Shown piece after piece: positions 42,194-51,424 of a stretch of 64,000 nt of DNA. The DNA is taken from positions 372,001 through 436,000 of the forward strand of contig NZ_WUUS01000002.1 of NCBI RefSeq assembly GCF_009831625.1, written 5' to 3'. Numbering within the stretch: position 1 is the first letter of the stretch; each line of letters opens with the position of its first letter. The DNA is from Halobaculum saliterrae (GTDB taxonomy: Archaea; Halobacteriota; Halobacteria; Halobacteriales; Haloferacaceae). The position numbers and the translations under genes are program-made. The notes below the pieces were generated by a model that ran no database searches, had not been told where the DNA came from, and worked only from the letters and a program-made list of their open reading frames with translations.

Positions 42194-42812
42194 CGTCAGG
42201 GCCCGCCGATGGGTCGCTGTGAGCCGGGCGTCCGGATCCTCGTTCGCAACGTTCCTCCTACGACTCTCGATCCTGCGGACATGCTATCAGTTATTCTACA
42301 CTTATTGGCACTGAGACAGTTCCGTATGGAGCAACCCACCCCCGTCGGCGGATATCGGACACGTCCCCGTCGGAGCCAGTCGAGGCGTGAATTGAACGAC
42401 GGAACCTCTGAATGCGGACGTGATCCGCTTCGAATACGGCCGAACCCGAAAGTCGTCCCACTATCTGGAGGACTGTTGACCGCCGAGAGCGAACGTGTAC
42501 GTCGCACACGGGGCCTGTCGTAAAACTGCAAACCGCCGAAATCCGGTGGATACTCTACCGAGATCCGATAGTCAACTCGGCAGAACCGGACGAAACCCCG
42601 TCCGAACCGGGTGGCTACGATCCGGAATCGGAGTTGAAGTATCCACGAACCAGAGCCGAGACGATACTTTCCGAATGCAATCTGCTATCCAACAAACTGC
42701 ATCCGAAACGAAGTGATCGGCTATCAACCACTATCTTATATGAAATACTGTAACAAAATTCAAATATAATTGAACTAGAAATATAATGTGGGACGTGTTT
42801 CCTCGAAATGGT
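42194..42812. other. gap upstream of TAXI transporter
   Basis: About 620 bp with no gene I can support. The last 80 bp are AT-rich (CTTATATG, CAAATATAAT, AGAAATATAATG), a strong promoter zone for the TAXI operon. No repeats seen. Confidence 0.4.
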
Positions 42813-43862
42813 ATGCCATCTGAAGAGACAAGGCGGACGTTCATGCGGACGACCGGCATCGCCGGCGTCGGCGGTATCACAGCGCTCGCCGGGTGTGGCG
42901 GCAACGGCGGGGGCAACGAAAGCGGCGACACCGAGGCCGACGGCGACGGCGGCGGAAACGGCGACACCGAGACGCCCACGGAAGACGACAGCGATGGAGG
43001 GGGAACCAGTGGTCGCCTGAGCTGGCACGCGGGCGGCACGGGCGGCACGTACTACCCGCTATCCAACGAGATCAAGACGATCGTCGAGGCCAACACGGAC
43101 TTCTCGTTGAACGTCCAGTCCACGGGCGCGAGCGTCGAGAACGTCGGGAGCCTCGCGAGCGGCTCCGCCGACTTCGCGCTCATCCAGAACGACATCGCGT
43201 ACTTCGCGAAGAACGGCACCGGCATCGACGTGTTCCAGGACAACGCGATCGAGGACCTCCGAGGGGTCGCGACGCTCTACCCCGAGACGATCACGATCGT
43301 CACGCTCCAAGGAAACGGGATCGAGACGCTGAGCGACCTCAGCGGCGCCACGATCAACACCGGCGACCTCGGATCCGGGACGCAGGTGAATGCGAACCAG
43401 ATCCTCGAGTCCGTCGGCATCACCGACTACACCGAGCAGAACGCCGGGTTCGCACAGGCCTCCGAACAGCTCGCGAACGGCGACATCGACGCGGCGTTCG
43501 TCGTCGGCGGCTGGCCAGTCGGGGCGATCGAGGACCTCGCGAACACGAACGACGTCCAGTTCGTGCCCATCGACGGGGAGAACCGCCAGGCTGTCAAGGA
43601 CGACGCCTCCTGGTTCGCCGACGACACGATCCCCGGCGGAACCTACAGCGGCGTCGACGAGGACGTCCAGACGGTGGCGGTTCAGGCGATGATCGCCACT
43701 CACACCGGCGTCGAGGCCGGGACGGTCGAGGCGGTCACAGCGGCCATCTTCGACAACCTCGATGAGCTGTCGATCAAGACGGACTTCATCACCGTCGACA
43801 GCGCTCAGGACGGCATGTCGATCGAACTCCACGAGGGGGCAGCAGCGTACTTCGACGCCTGA
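42813..43862 (+). CDS. TAXI-family TRAP transporter binding protein
   Basis: 349 aa. TAT-lipoprotein signal: RRTFMRTTGIAGVGG with lipobox ALAGC (Cys near residue 28), then a Gly/Asp-rich linker. The mature part has the TAXI pattern: HAGGTGGTYYPLSNEIKTIV, NVQSTGASVENV, DFALIQNDIAYFA and GDLGSGTQVNANQIL. It binds a carboxylate-type solute (for TAXI proteins glutamate or similar) at the outer membrane face. The start at MPSEETRRTF is preferred over an ATG 27 bp upstream because an ATATAATG box lies about 28 bp before it. It heads the TRAP operon. Confidence 0.93.
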   Translation: MPSEETRRTFMRTTGIAGVGGITALAGCGGNGGGNESGDTEADGDGGGNGDTETPTEDDSDGGGTSGRLSWHAGGTGGTYYPLSNEIKTIVEANTDFSLNVQSTGASVENVGSLASGSADFALIQNDIAYFAKNGTGIDVFQDNAIEDLRGVATLYPETITIVTLQGNGIETLSDLSGATINTGDLGSGTQVNANQILESVGITDYTEQNAGFAQASEQLANGDIDAAFVVGGWPVGAIEDLANTNDVQFVPIDGENRQAVKDDASWFADDTIPGGTYSGVDEDVQTVAVQAMIATHTGVEAGTVEAVTAAIFDNLDELSIKTDFITVDSAQDGMSIELHEGAAAYFDA

Positions 43863-44007
43863 ACGGGCGACTGACTCGACCCGGAGTCGGCACGTGGTCG
43901 CGACGGGGGCGGCGTGGGCGCGGGCATGAGACGTGCCCCGTCCGCCGACCCCGGCGGAGACCGTCATACCGGTGCCGACAACGAGACGATCGAACTCGAT
44001 CCAATCG

Positions 44008-44520
44008 GTGACTCACACACGGACCCTCCGACGGCACGGCGTCGCGCTGCTGATAGCGGCGGCCCTCGTCGTCGCGGGGGTCGTCGTCGGTGCCGCCGCC
44101 GCGCCCCCGACCGGACTGGTTCTGATCGTCGAGGACGCCGAAACGGGCGAACACTACGTCACCCACCCCGTCGACGACGGGAGCACTGTCGCTCTGGAAT
44201 ACATGCACAGCGTCGAGAAGTCCCGCGTGTACGACGAGTACCGTGTGGACGGCGAGTCCCTCGTGAACACCCGCATGGAGTTCGAGTCGTACGGCTGGGG
44301 CCTGCCCTCCGGGGCGAACGTCACGAACCGGAACGGGACGCTGGTGTACGAGCCGGACGAGCCGATAACCGAACTCGAGACGCTGCTGGTATCCCCCGGT
44401 CGGATAGCCGGGCACACGCTGATCGTCGACGGACGACAGTACGACTTGGTTTCCGAAACGGACGCCAGAGACGTTCGGATCCACGTCGAGCGGCGCACCT
44501 TGGCGGACGTATTCGGATGA
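44008..44520 (+). CDS. DUF1850 membrane-anchored protein
   Basis: 170 aa. One TM near the N-terminus (VALLIAAALVVAGVVVGAAAA) is followed by the DUF1850 body: HPVDDGSTVALEYMHSVEKSRVYDEYRVDG and FESYGWGLPSG. DUF1850 genes regularly sit between TAXI binding proteins and their fused permeases. The GTG start (VTHTRTLRRHG) was preferred over GTG 43933. Its stop overlaps a copy of the repeated ATGAGCACG motif that also starts the next gene. Confidence 0.85.
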   Translation: MTHTRTLRRHGVALLIAAALVVAGVVVGAAAAPPTGLVLIVEDAETGEHYVTHPVDDGSTVALEYMHSVEKSRVYDEYRVDGESLVNTRMEFESYGWGLPSGANVTNRNGTLVYEPDEPITELETLLVSPGRIAGHTLIVDGRQYDLVSETDARDVRIHVERRTLADVFG

Positions 44521-44579
44521 GCACGAACGACTGACACCCCCATGAGCCCGAACGACGGACCCCCATGAGCACAAACGAC
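44517..44579 (+). repeat. triplicated ATGAGC start-region repeat
   Basis: Three near-identical units begin with ATGAGCACGAACGAC, ATGAGCCCGAACGAC and ATGAGCACAAACGAC at 44517, 44542 and 44565 (periods 25 and 23 bp), with GACNCCCC-like joins. The first two open tiny readings that end within 27 bp; the third is the permease start. They look like slippage duplications of the translation-initiation region. Confidence 0.7.
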
Positions 44580-47303
44580 CCACCGAACGACGACAGGACG
44601 GACGGCACCGAGCCCGTGACCGACGAGGAGATCGAGGAGCTCTCCGCGGAGGAGGCGGATGAACTCATCGACGAGATCGAACGCCGACGGTCGCTGTCGG
44701 GCGTCGCGGCCGTCGCGGTGTCGGTCATCGGGATCGCCTTCTCGGTGTTCCAACTGTACCTCGCGGCACGGAGCTTCACCTTCACGATCCCGCTCCCGCT
44801 CGTGGCGGACATCCAGGTGTCGCTGCAACTACTCCAGGCGAACGCGATCCACGTCGCGTTCGCGCTGGTGCTCACCTTCCTCCTGTTCCCGGCGAGCATG
44901 GGCGACGGGTTCGTCGCCCGTACCTTGGGACGCTCCGTCGAGGGGACCGGGAACCGTCTCGGACGGGACAACCCGGCCTCTCGCGGGTTCGATGGAGTTC
45001 GGCGCGGGTTCCGGTGGGGGTTCGTCGACCCGGATCGCGACCGAGTCACTCCCTTCGACGTCGTCTGTATCGCCACGGCTATTCTCACGGCGATCTACTT
45101 CATGACGGAGTTCTCGGAGATCCGGGACATCCGCTTCTTCGGGCTCGAGGCGGGGCGCCCAGTCACGGAGGTGTACCCGTTCCTCGAGCCGGTCCTCGGC
45201 GGCGTCCCCGTCGTCAACGAGTTCTCCTACGCGTTCGCGCTGGGCATCGCCGGCGTCCTGTTGGTACTCGAGGCGACCCGACGGACGCTTGGACTGCCCC
45301 TGATGATCATCGTGGCGACGTTCATCGTCTACGCGCGGTGGGGCTACCTCATCAGCGGGAACACGCCGCTTCTCGGCCTCCTCGCGATCCCGGAGCTGAC
45401 GTGGCCCGACATCGTCCAGAACCTCTGGTACAACACGGAGAACGGCGTCTTCGGGATACCGGTCACCGTCTCGGTCAGCTTCATCTACATCTTCATCCTG
45501 TTCGGGTCGTTCCTGGAAATGAGCGGCGCTGGCCAGTGGTTTATCGATCTCGCGTACGCCGCAACCGGCGGGCGCAAGGGCGGACCGGCGAAGGCGAGTA
45601 TCCTCGCCAGCGGATTCATGGGCACCATCTCGGGCTCGTCGATCGCGAACACGGTGACGACCGGCGCGTTCACGATCCCGTTGATGAAGCGATCCGGGTA
45701 CTCGCCGGAGTTCGCAGGGGCGGTCGAGTCATCGGCGTCCTCGGGGGGCCAGATCCTCCCGCCCGTGATGGGCGCGGCGGCGTTCCTCATGGTCCAGTAC
45801 ACGGCGACGCCGTTCGCGGAGATCATCATCCTCGCGACGATCCCGGCGATCGTGTTCTTCTTCGGCGTCTGGGTGATGGTTCACTTCAAGGCGGTCCAGC
45901 AGGGGATCGGCGGCATCCCCGATGCGGACCAGGAATCGATGGTCGACCACCTCAAGCACGGGTGGTTCTATCTGGTGCCGATCTTCCTCCTGCTGTACTA
46001 CCTCATCATCGAGCGCCTCTCCGTCTCGCGGTCGGCGTGGTTCACCCTCGTCGCGCTCGTCGCGCTGATCACGGTGATCGCCGCCTACAGCGACGAGACC
46101 CGAGTCACCCTCGCCGCCACGCTCGCAGTCCTCGTGGGCGCCGAGTTCGCCAGCCTCGTGGTCGCGGGTGTCCCCGTCATCGCTCTCCTCGGCGGTGACG
46201 GCGGAGCTGGACTCCCACCCGCGGAGGCGGCTTCGGCGCTCGTCGGTCGGATCGGCTGGTATGGAATGCTCGCGGGCATCCTGACGATGCTGATACACAG
46301 CGACGTGCAGTCGAAGGTGCTCGATCTGAACCCGACCGTGCAGAACGCGGCGGAGTCGGCGGGTGAGCGGACGGGACGTGACCTCGGCGACAACCAACTG
46401 TTCCGGGTCGGCACGTTCGTCGTCACCTCGATGGAGGAGGGCGCCCGAACGGCCGTGCCGGTCGTGGTCGCCGTCGCGGCCGCGGGTATCATTCCCGGCG
46501 TCATCAGCGTCTCCGGGCTCGGCCCGAACCTCACCTCGCTGTTGCTGGCGCTCTCGGGCGGTTCCATCGTCGTGATGCTGGTCGTGACGGCCATCTCCAG
46601 CATCATCCTCGGGATGGGGATGCCGACGACCGTCACGTACATCATCCTGATCTCGATGCTCGCGACGCCGCTGGTGGAGTTCGGCATCCCCCTGCTCGCG
46701 GCGCACCTGTTCATCCTCTACTTCGGCGTGATCGCCGACATCACCCCGCCCGTCGCGGTCGCCGCCTACGCGGCCAGCGGCGTCGCCAAGTCCGACCCGT
46801 TCGAGACGGGGGTGAAGGCGTTCTCGCTGTCGCTGAACAAGGCCATCGTGCCGTTCGCGTTCGTGCTCGCGCCGGGGGTCGTCCTGTTGCGCGAGAAGGC
46901 CGACGCGGCGAACCTCCCGGTTCGCGAGCAGTACCGCGTCGTCGGGTTCGCGGATCTCGCGGAGCTGTCCTACTCGGTTCCGGAGATACTGATCCCGGTC
47001 GTCGGCGTCTTCCTCGGAGTCGTCGCGCTCGGCGGGACCGTCATCGGAACGATGTACACACGTATCGGCCGGGTCGAACGCGCCGCGTTCGGGCTCAGTT
47101 CCCTCCTGCTGATGGCGCCGCGACTGCTCTCGACCGCCGTCTTCGACCTTCTCGGGTTCGTCGGCGTGACCGTCACCGTCAACGCGCTCCTGCTCGACCT
47201 GACGCTCCGTGCGGCCGGACTGATCGTGTTCGTCGCGCTGGCGGTGCGAAACCGTCGGAAGGTCCCGGCGGCGGGCGACAGCACGGAGCCGGCCTCCGCG
47301 TAG
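44565..47303 (+). CDS. fused TRAP (TAXI) transporter permease
   Basis: 912 aa, the usual size of TAXI-type fused DctQ/DctM permeases. A cytoplasmic acidic N-terminus (about 45 aa) precedes about 18 TM segments. The large-subunit core has GGRKGGPAKASILASGFMGTISGSSIANTVTTGAFTIPLMKRSG, AGAVESSASSGGQILPPVMGAAAFLM and GMGMPTTVTYIILISMLA, hallmarks of the DctM domain. It should import the TAXI solute using the sodium gradient. The start is the last of three near-identical ATGAGC repeats. Confidence 0.94.
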   Translation: MSTNDPPNDDRTDGTEPVTDEEIEELSAEEADELIDEIERRRSLSGVAAVAVSVIGIAFSVFQLYLAARSFTFTIPLPLVADIQVSLQLLQANAIHVAFALVLTFLLFPASMGDGFVARTLGRSVEGTGNRLGRDNPASRGFDGVRRGFRWGFVDPDRDRVTPFDVVCIATAILTAIYFMTEFSEIRDIRFFGLEAGRPVTEVYPFLEPVLGGVPVVNEFSYAFALGIAGVLLVLEATRRTLGLPLMIIVATFIVYARWGYLISGNTPLLGLLAIPELTWPDIVQNLWYNTENGVFGIPVTVSVSFIYIFILFGSFLEMSGAGQWFIDLAYAATGGRKGGPAKASILASGFMGTISGSSIANTVTTGAFTIPLMKRSGYSPEFAGAVESSASSGGQILPPVMGAAAFLMVQYTATPFAEIIILATIPAIVFFFGVWVMVHFKAVQQGIGGIPDADQESMVDHLKHGWFYLVPIFLLLYYLIIERLSVSRSAWFTLVALVALITVIAAYSDETRVTLAATLAVLVGAEFASLVVAGVPVIALLGGDGGAGLPPAEAASALVGRIGWYGMLAGILTMLIHSDVQSKVLDLNPTVQNAAESAGERTGRDLGDNQLFRVGTFVVTSMEEGARTAVPVVVAVAAAGIIPGVISVSGLGPNLTSLLLALSGGSIVVMLVVTAISSIILGMGMPTTVTYIILISMLATPLVEFGIPLLAAHLFILYFGVIADITPPVAVAAYAASGVAKSDPFETGVKAFSLSLNKAIVPFAFVLAPGVVLLREKADAANLPVREQYRVVGFADLAELSYSVPEILIPVVGVFLGVVALGGTVIGTMYTRIGRVERAAFGLSSLLLMAPRLLSTAVFDLLGFVGVTVTVNALLLDLTLRAAGLIVFVALAVRNRRKVPAAGDSTEPASA

Positions 47304-47416
47304 CCGACGGGTTGGGTGGGATCTCCCGTTCGGTTTCCGCCTCCGTCTCCCTGTGCTCGGACCCGCTGCCGACAGACGTTTGTCCGTCGGTTCCCGGATC
47401 CACATCGGCGCCAGTG

Positions 47417-47965
47417 ATGCTCCCACGTGAGGACCTCGCCGACCTGCTTCAACTCGACCACGACCGCTTCCGCACCCGCGTTCCCGCGGTCCTGGACGTC
47501 GACGAGTACGACACCGAGCGGCTCGACCGACTGGGGGACTCGAGACCTCCCGACCACGAAGCGGTCGTGGATGGCGACTCCGGATCGCTCGCGGCTCACG
47601 AGGGGGCCTACGTGGACCGGATCCGCGTCCTCGACGACGCGTCGGTGGGAATCACGCTCGCCGGACCGGCGTACGCGGACAACCCGGTCGTGTACGCGAA
47701 CCGGACGCTCCGTGAGCTGACGGGCTACTCCCTCGATGACCTCCGGGGAGAGAACCTCCGAGTGTTGCAGGGCCCCGACACGGACCCCGAACCCGTGTCG
47801 GAGCTTCGCGAGGCGCTGTCGACGTGGAATCGAGTGACGACGACGGTGACGAACTACCGGGCGGACGGATCGACGTTCCGGAACCGCGTGACGCTCGTCC
47901 CCGTCACGGACCGCGCCGGAACCGTCGTGAACTGGCTCGGGTTTCAGGCGGCCGTCGAGGAGTGA
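47417..47965 (+). CDS. LOV-like PAS-domain protein without photoactive Cys
   Basis: 182 aa. After about 65 residues of acidic N-terminus comes one PAS domain: VGITLAGPAYADNPVVYANR, FTGYS-like LTGYSLDD, GENLRVLQGPDTDP, YRADGSTFRNRVTLVPVTD and VVNWLGFQAAVEE. It matches LOV domains closely except that the flavin-binding motif GxNCRFLQ reads GENLRVLQ, with Leu114 where the adduct-forming Cys should be. It therefore cannot form the usual cysteinyl photo-adduct but might still bind flavin. There is no output domain. The start MLPRED has a GACGTTTGTC box about 30 bp upstream. Confidence 0.85.
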   Translation: MLPREDLADLLQLDHDRFRTRVPAVLDVDEYDTERLDRLGDSRPPDHEAVVDGDSGSLAAHEGAYVDRIRVLDDASVGITLAGPAYADNPVVYANRTLRELTGYSLDDLRGENLRVLQGPDTDPEPVSELREALSTWNRVTTTVTNYRADGSTFRNRVTLVPVTDRAGTVVNWLGFQAAVEE

Positions 47966-48002
47966 GCGTCGGGGGATCCCGACGGCGCTTCCCGACCGGC
48001 CG

Positions 48003-49085
48003 CTAGCCCTCCATCCCGGAGAAGGAGAGCCCGCCCTCGATGTACCGCTGTGCGAAGAGGTACACGAGCATGACCGGAGACGCGAACGTGAGCGCGAACG
48101 CCGAGAAGCGCGCCCACGGGATCGAGTACTCGTCGATCAGTGCGAACAACCCGACCGGGAGCGTGAACTTGTCGGCCGACAGCATCGTCTGCGCGACGAC
48201 GAACTCCATCCATCCCGTGAGGAAGGTAAAGATCGTGACCGTCGCCAGTCCGGCCGCCGACAGCGGGAGGATGACCTCCGTGACGACGCGCCACGGCGGC
48301 GCGCCGTCGACGAGGGCGGCCTCCTCGTAGCTGACGGGAATGCCGTCCATGTACGTCTTCAGCAGCCACGTGTTGAACGGCACGGCCGTCGCCGCGTAGT
48401 AGGCGGCGAGCGCGAGTCGGTTGTTGTTCAGCCCCACCTGCACGAACATCGCGTACAGGGCGATGAGCGAGGCGATACCGAGGCCGCCGCCCACCTGCGT
48501 GAACAGCACGTACCCGAACAATACTTTCCGGCGCATGATGAACTTCCGACGCGACAGCGCGTACGCGGCCGGGACGATGACGCACATCGCGAGGATGAGC
48601 GTCGGCACCGACACGATGACGCTGTTCACGAAGTACTGCTTGAAGTCCGAGGGGTTGTCGACGCCGTGGTCGCTGGCGTCGAGGAACGCGATCTCGGGCG
48701 TGTTGAACACCAGCGCCAGATCGCTGAACGGGACGTTCAGCGAGATGGTCAACGCCGGCACGATCAGGTCTCCCAGGACCCACACGAACGGCTGTATCGA
48801 GGGGTTCTCCGGGAAGAAACTGAACCCGCCGGCGGCGTAGACGCTGCCGCCAGTGCCAGAGATCGCGGACATCGCGATCCAGTAGATGGGGAACAACAGG
48901 AGGGCGACGACGAGCATCGCGAACGCCGTCGCTCCCGCGGTCCGTCCGATCTGGAGCGCCGACAGCTCTCCACGGCGATACGCCCTGACGGTGTACCGCG
49001 CCTCGACGGCGAGTTCCCGCGGCGTGTTCGCGAGGGTACGCAGGTCGTCGGCGATCTTCTCGGCGACGAGCGAGACGAGACTCAC
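48003..49085 (-). CDS. malG: maltodextrin ABC transporter permease (MalG-like)
   Basis: 360 aa with six TM segments and the ABC-permease EAA loop (YEEAALVDGAPPWRVVTEVILPLS). An unusual N-terminal cytoplasmic extension (about 55 aa, helical and charged) precedes the first TM (FAMLVVALLLFPIYWIAMSA). The GTG start overlaps the malF stop (GTGA), consistent with coupled translation; a longer reading is antisense noise. It is the last gene of the malE-malF-malG operon. Confidence 0.9.
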   Translation of the reverse strand: MSLVSLVAEKIADDLRTLANTPRELAVEARYTVRAYRRGELSALQIGRTAGATAFAMLVVALLLFPIYWIAMSAISGTGGSVYAAGGFSFFPENPSIQPFVWVLGDLIVPALTISLNVPFSDLALVFNTPEIAFLDASDHGVDNPSDFKQYFVNSVIVSVPTLILAMCVIVPAAYALSRRKFIMRRKVLFGYVLFTQVGGGLGIASLIALYAMFVQVGLNNNRLALAAYYAATAVPFNTWLLKTYMDGIPVSYEEAALVDGAPPWRVVTEVILPLSAAGLATVTIFTFLTGWMEFVVAQTMLSADKFTLPVGLFALIDEYSIPWARFSAFALTFASPVMLVYLFAQRYIEGGLSFSGMEG

Positions 49086-50038
49086 GCCTCGTCCACCCCG
49101 TCTGCGAGCCGACCCTTCTTCACGTTCAGCCACATGAACGCGCCGATGAACGCGACGGCGACGAGCATGATCGCGGCGCCCTGCCCGTACTGGCTGAACT
49201 GGAACGCCTCGCGGTAGCCGTAGACGATGATCAGTTCGTTCAGTCTGGCGGGGCCGCCCTCGTTGAACGCGTACGGGATGAGGAACTGCTGGAACGACGC
49301 CGCAGCGGTCAGGATCGACGCGAACAGCACCGGCCGCTTCACGCTCGGCAACGTCACGTGGAGGAAGCGCGAGAAGTAGCCCGCACCGTCCACCATCGCC
49401 GCCTCGTGGAGTTCCTTCGGCACGTCCTGAAGCGCACTCACGGTGATGATCACCATGAACGGGTACGCCAGCCACATCTCGGTGACGTTGTACGCGAAGA
49501 AGGCCGCCCAGCGCTCGTTCAGCCACGCGACGGTGCCGGCGCCGAGCCAGCTCAGGAGCTGGTTCGCGAGCCCGAACTGGGCGGAGCTGAAGATCCCGCG
49601 CCAGATGGTGATCGTGAAGATCGCGGGGAGCCCCATCGGAACGATGAGCAGCGACCGGAGGTACCGAGCCCCGCGAACGCGCCGGTTCGTGACGACGAGG
49701 GCCACGCCGAGCCCGAGCCCGATCTTCAACACGAGGCTCGTGGCGACGAACAGCCACGTCGTGCCCAGGGAGTTCCAGAACTTCCCGTCCGACAGCACGG
49801 CCGCGTAGTTCTGGAGCCCGACGAACGTCGCCTCGCCGAAGGTGAGGAACCCGCCGCCGGCGAAGAGGTTCGACGGCCGGGCGTTCGTGAACGAGATCCC
49901 GAGGAGGTACAGCATCGGGAAGAACATGAACGCCGCGAACAGGAACAACCCCGGAAGGACGAGGAGCAGCGACACGTCCTCGCGTTCGATGGCCGGGATC
50001 GCGGCCGCCCGGTCGGCGATTCGGCTTGTGGTGCTCAT
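49082..50038 (-). CDS. malF: maltodextrin ABC transporter permease (MalF-like)
   Basis: 318 aa, six TM helices, EAA loop HEAAMVDGAGYFSRFLHVTLPSV. It lacks the large periplasmic loop of E. coli MalF, as is usual in archaeal MalF-type permeases. It starts 4 bp after the malE stop and overlaps malG by 4 bp. With MalG it forms the channel powered by the MalK ATPase encoded divergently at 54209. Confidence 0.9.
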   Translation of the reverse strand: MSTTSRIADRAAAIPAIEREDVSLLLVLPGLFLFAAFMFFPMLYLLGISFTNARPSNLFAGGGFLTFGEATFVGLQNYAAVLSDGKFWNSLGTTWLFVATSLVLKIGLGLGVALVVTNRRVRGARYLRSLLIVPMGLPAIFTITIWRGIFSSAQFGLANQLLSWLGAGTVAWLNERWAAFFAYNVTEMWLAYPFMVIITVSALQDVPKELHEAAMVDGAGYFSRFLHVTLPSVKRPVLFASILTAAASFQQFLIPYAFNEGGPARLNELIIVYGYREAFQFSQYGQGAAIMLVAVAFIGAFMWLNVKKGRLADGVDEA

Positions 50039-50042
50039 GGAC

Positions 50043-51335
50043 CTACTCCCAGTTGCTCCGGATTGTCTCCTCCGCTTCGACCATGGCGTCGCTCACGGAC
50101 ATGTTGCCGTCGAGGGCCTTGCCGAACCCGGTCTCCAGGGGCCCCCACACGTCGCCCATGCGCGGATGGGTCGGCATCGGGACGCCCTGCTGAACGGCCT
50201 CCGAGAAGCCCTGCACCGACGCCGGGAGGTCGTCATCGCCGGCGAGGTTCTCGTGGACCGGGATGAAGCCGTGGCTCTCGGCGTCGGCCAGCAGCTGCTC
50301 CTCGTTGGTGACGTACCACTCGACGAACTCGCGTGCGGCCGCGGCGTCGGACTCGGACTTCTCCATCCCCTTCGCGAAGTACCACAGCTGGATCCCGGTG
50401 TACGGGCTCGGCTCGGAGCCGTCGGCGGTCGGGAAGCTCGTGACGCCCACGTCGACCCCCTTCTCCCGTGCCGTGCCGAGGAACCACGGGCCGTTGATCG
50501 CGAACGGCGCGTTCCCCTCGGAGAAGGCGGCCGCCTGCGGGCCGTACTGCGTGTCGTTCGGCATGTACGGGACGAACGTGTCGAGGATGTACTGGAAGCC
50601 CTTGACGGTCTCATCGTTGCTGAGGCCCAACATCTCATCGGCCTCCGGGTCGAAGTAGTAGCCGCCGAACGCCTGGGCGAAGCCGCTCATGAAGTACGCG
50701 TTGAGCGGGTAGCCGAGTCCGTAGGTGCCGTTGTCGGGGTCGTGGTACTCCTCCATCACGTCGACCATCTCGCTCACCGTCTCCGGCGGCGAGTCGACGT
50801 ACTCCTTGTTGTACAGCAGCGAGACCGTCTCGGCGGCGAACGGGAGCCCGACGGTCGCGCCGTCGAACTGCGCGGCCTCGGCGGCGGCATCGGTGAACGT
50901 GTCCATGCTCACCGAGAGGTTCCCGCTCTGGTCGGAGAGGAACCCGCGCTGGTAGTAGTCGCCGACCCAGTCGTGTGCCCACTCGAACACCTGCGGCCCC
51001 TGTCCGGCGGGGATCGCCGACTGGGTCTTCTGTTCCAGGTCCGAGAGGTCCGACCCCTCGACGGTGTGTCGCGACTGCGAGTTGAACTCCTCGATCAGCC
51101 CCTTCAGCGTCTCACCCTCCGCGGAGGAGCGTGCGTACCACGTGGTCGCGGTACCCGGGTCGACGGCCGGCTCGGTGGTCTGTGTCGCCGTCGAGTCTCC
51201 ACCGTCTCCGCCGTCCCCTCCGTCCGATCCACCCGCCGTCGGGGTCCCCTGCTCCTCGACGCCGACGCAGCCCGCCAGCGCTGCAACGGCCGCCATGCCG
51301 CCCATCTTCAGCAGCCTCCTGCGATCTGTTGTCAT
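50043..51335 (-). CDS. malE: maltose/maltodextrin-binding lipoprotein
   Basis: 430 aa. TAT signal RRRLLKMGGMAAVAALAGC (lipobox Cys23), Gly/Asp/Thr linker, then an extracellular solute-binding family 1 domain: GQGPQVFEWAHDWVGDYYQRGFL, ATVGLPFAAETVSLLYNKEYVD and FAINGPWFLGTAREKGVDVGVTSFP. The last part resembles the maltose-binding protein family closely. It would deliver maltodextrins to MalFG. A promoter (TACCTTAAACC) and an inverted repeat (51350-51366) precede it. Confidence 0.92.
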   Translation of the reverse strand: MTTDRRRLLKMGGMAAVAALAGCVGVEEQGTPTAGGSDGGDGGDGGDSTATQTTEPAVDPGTATTWYARSSAEGETLKGLIEEFNSQSRHTVEGSDLSDLEQKTQSAIPAGQGPQVFEWAHDWVGDYYQRGFLSDQSGNLSVSMDTFTDAAAEAAQFDGATVGLPFAAETVSLLYNKEYVDSPPETVSEMVDVMEEYHDPDNGTYGLGYPLNAYFMSGFAQAFGGYYFDPEADEMLGLSNDETVKGFQYILDTFVPYMPNDTQYGPQAAAFSEGNAPFAINGPWFLGTAREKGVDVGVTSFPTADGSEPSPYTGIQLWYFAKGMEKSESDAAAAREFVEWYVTNEEQLLADAESHGFIPVHENLAGDDDLPASVQGFSEAVQQGVPMPTHPRMGDVWGPLETGFGKALDGNMSVSDAMVEAEETIRSNWE

Positions 51336-51349
51336 GGTGTGAACACCCG

Positions 51350-51366
51350 ATGAATAAGTAGTTCAT
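51350..51366. promoter_or_regulatory. candidate operator ATGAA-N7-TTCAT
   Basis: A perfect 5-bp inverted repeat with 7-bp spacer lies between the malE TATA-like box (51367-51377) and the start codon. A related ACGAA-N7-TTCAC occurs at 54139-54155, in the divergent glucoamylase/malK promoter region. Position suggests a repressor site, possibly for the TrmB-type protein at 61757. Confidence 0.35.
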
Positions 51367-51424
51367 ACCTTAAACCTTCGGGTACGACCGTGCAGGATCG
51401 GTAGGATCGTCCTACTCTCCCGTG

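Noticed and set aside
43059-43967. Long minus-strand reading opposite the TAXI binding protein
   Set aside because: Shadow of a clear TAT lipoprotein gene; no domains.
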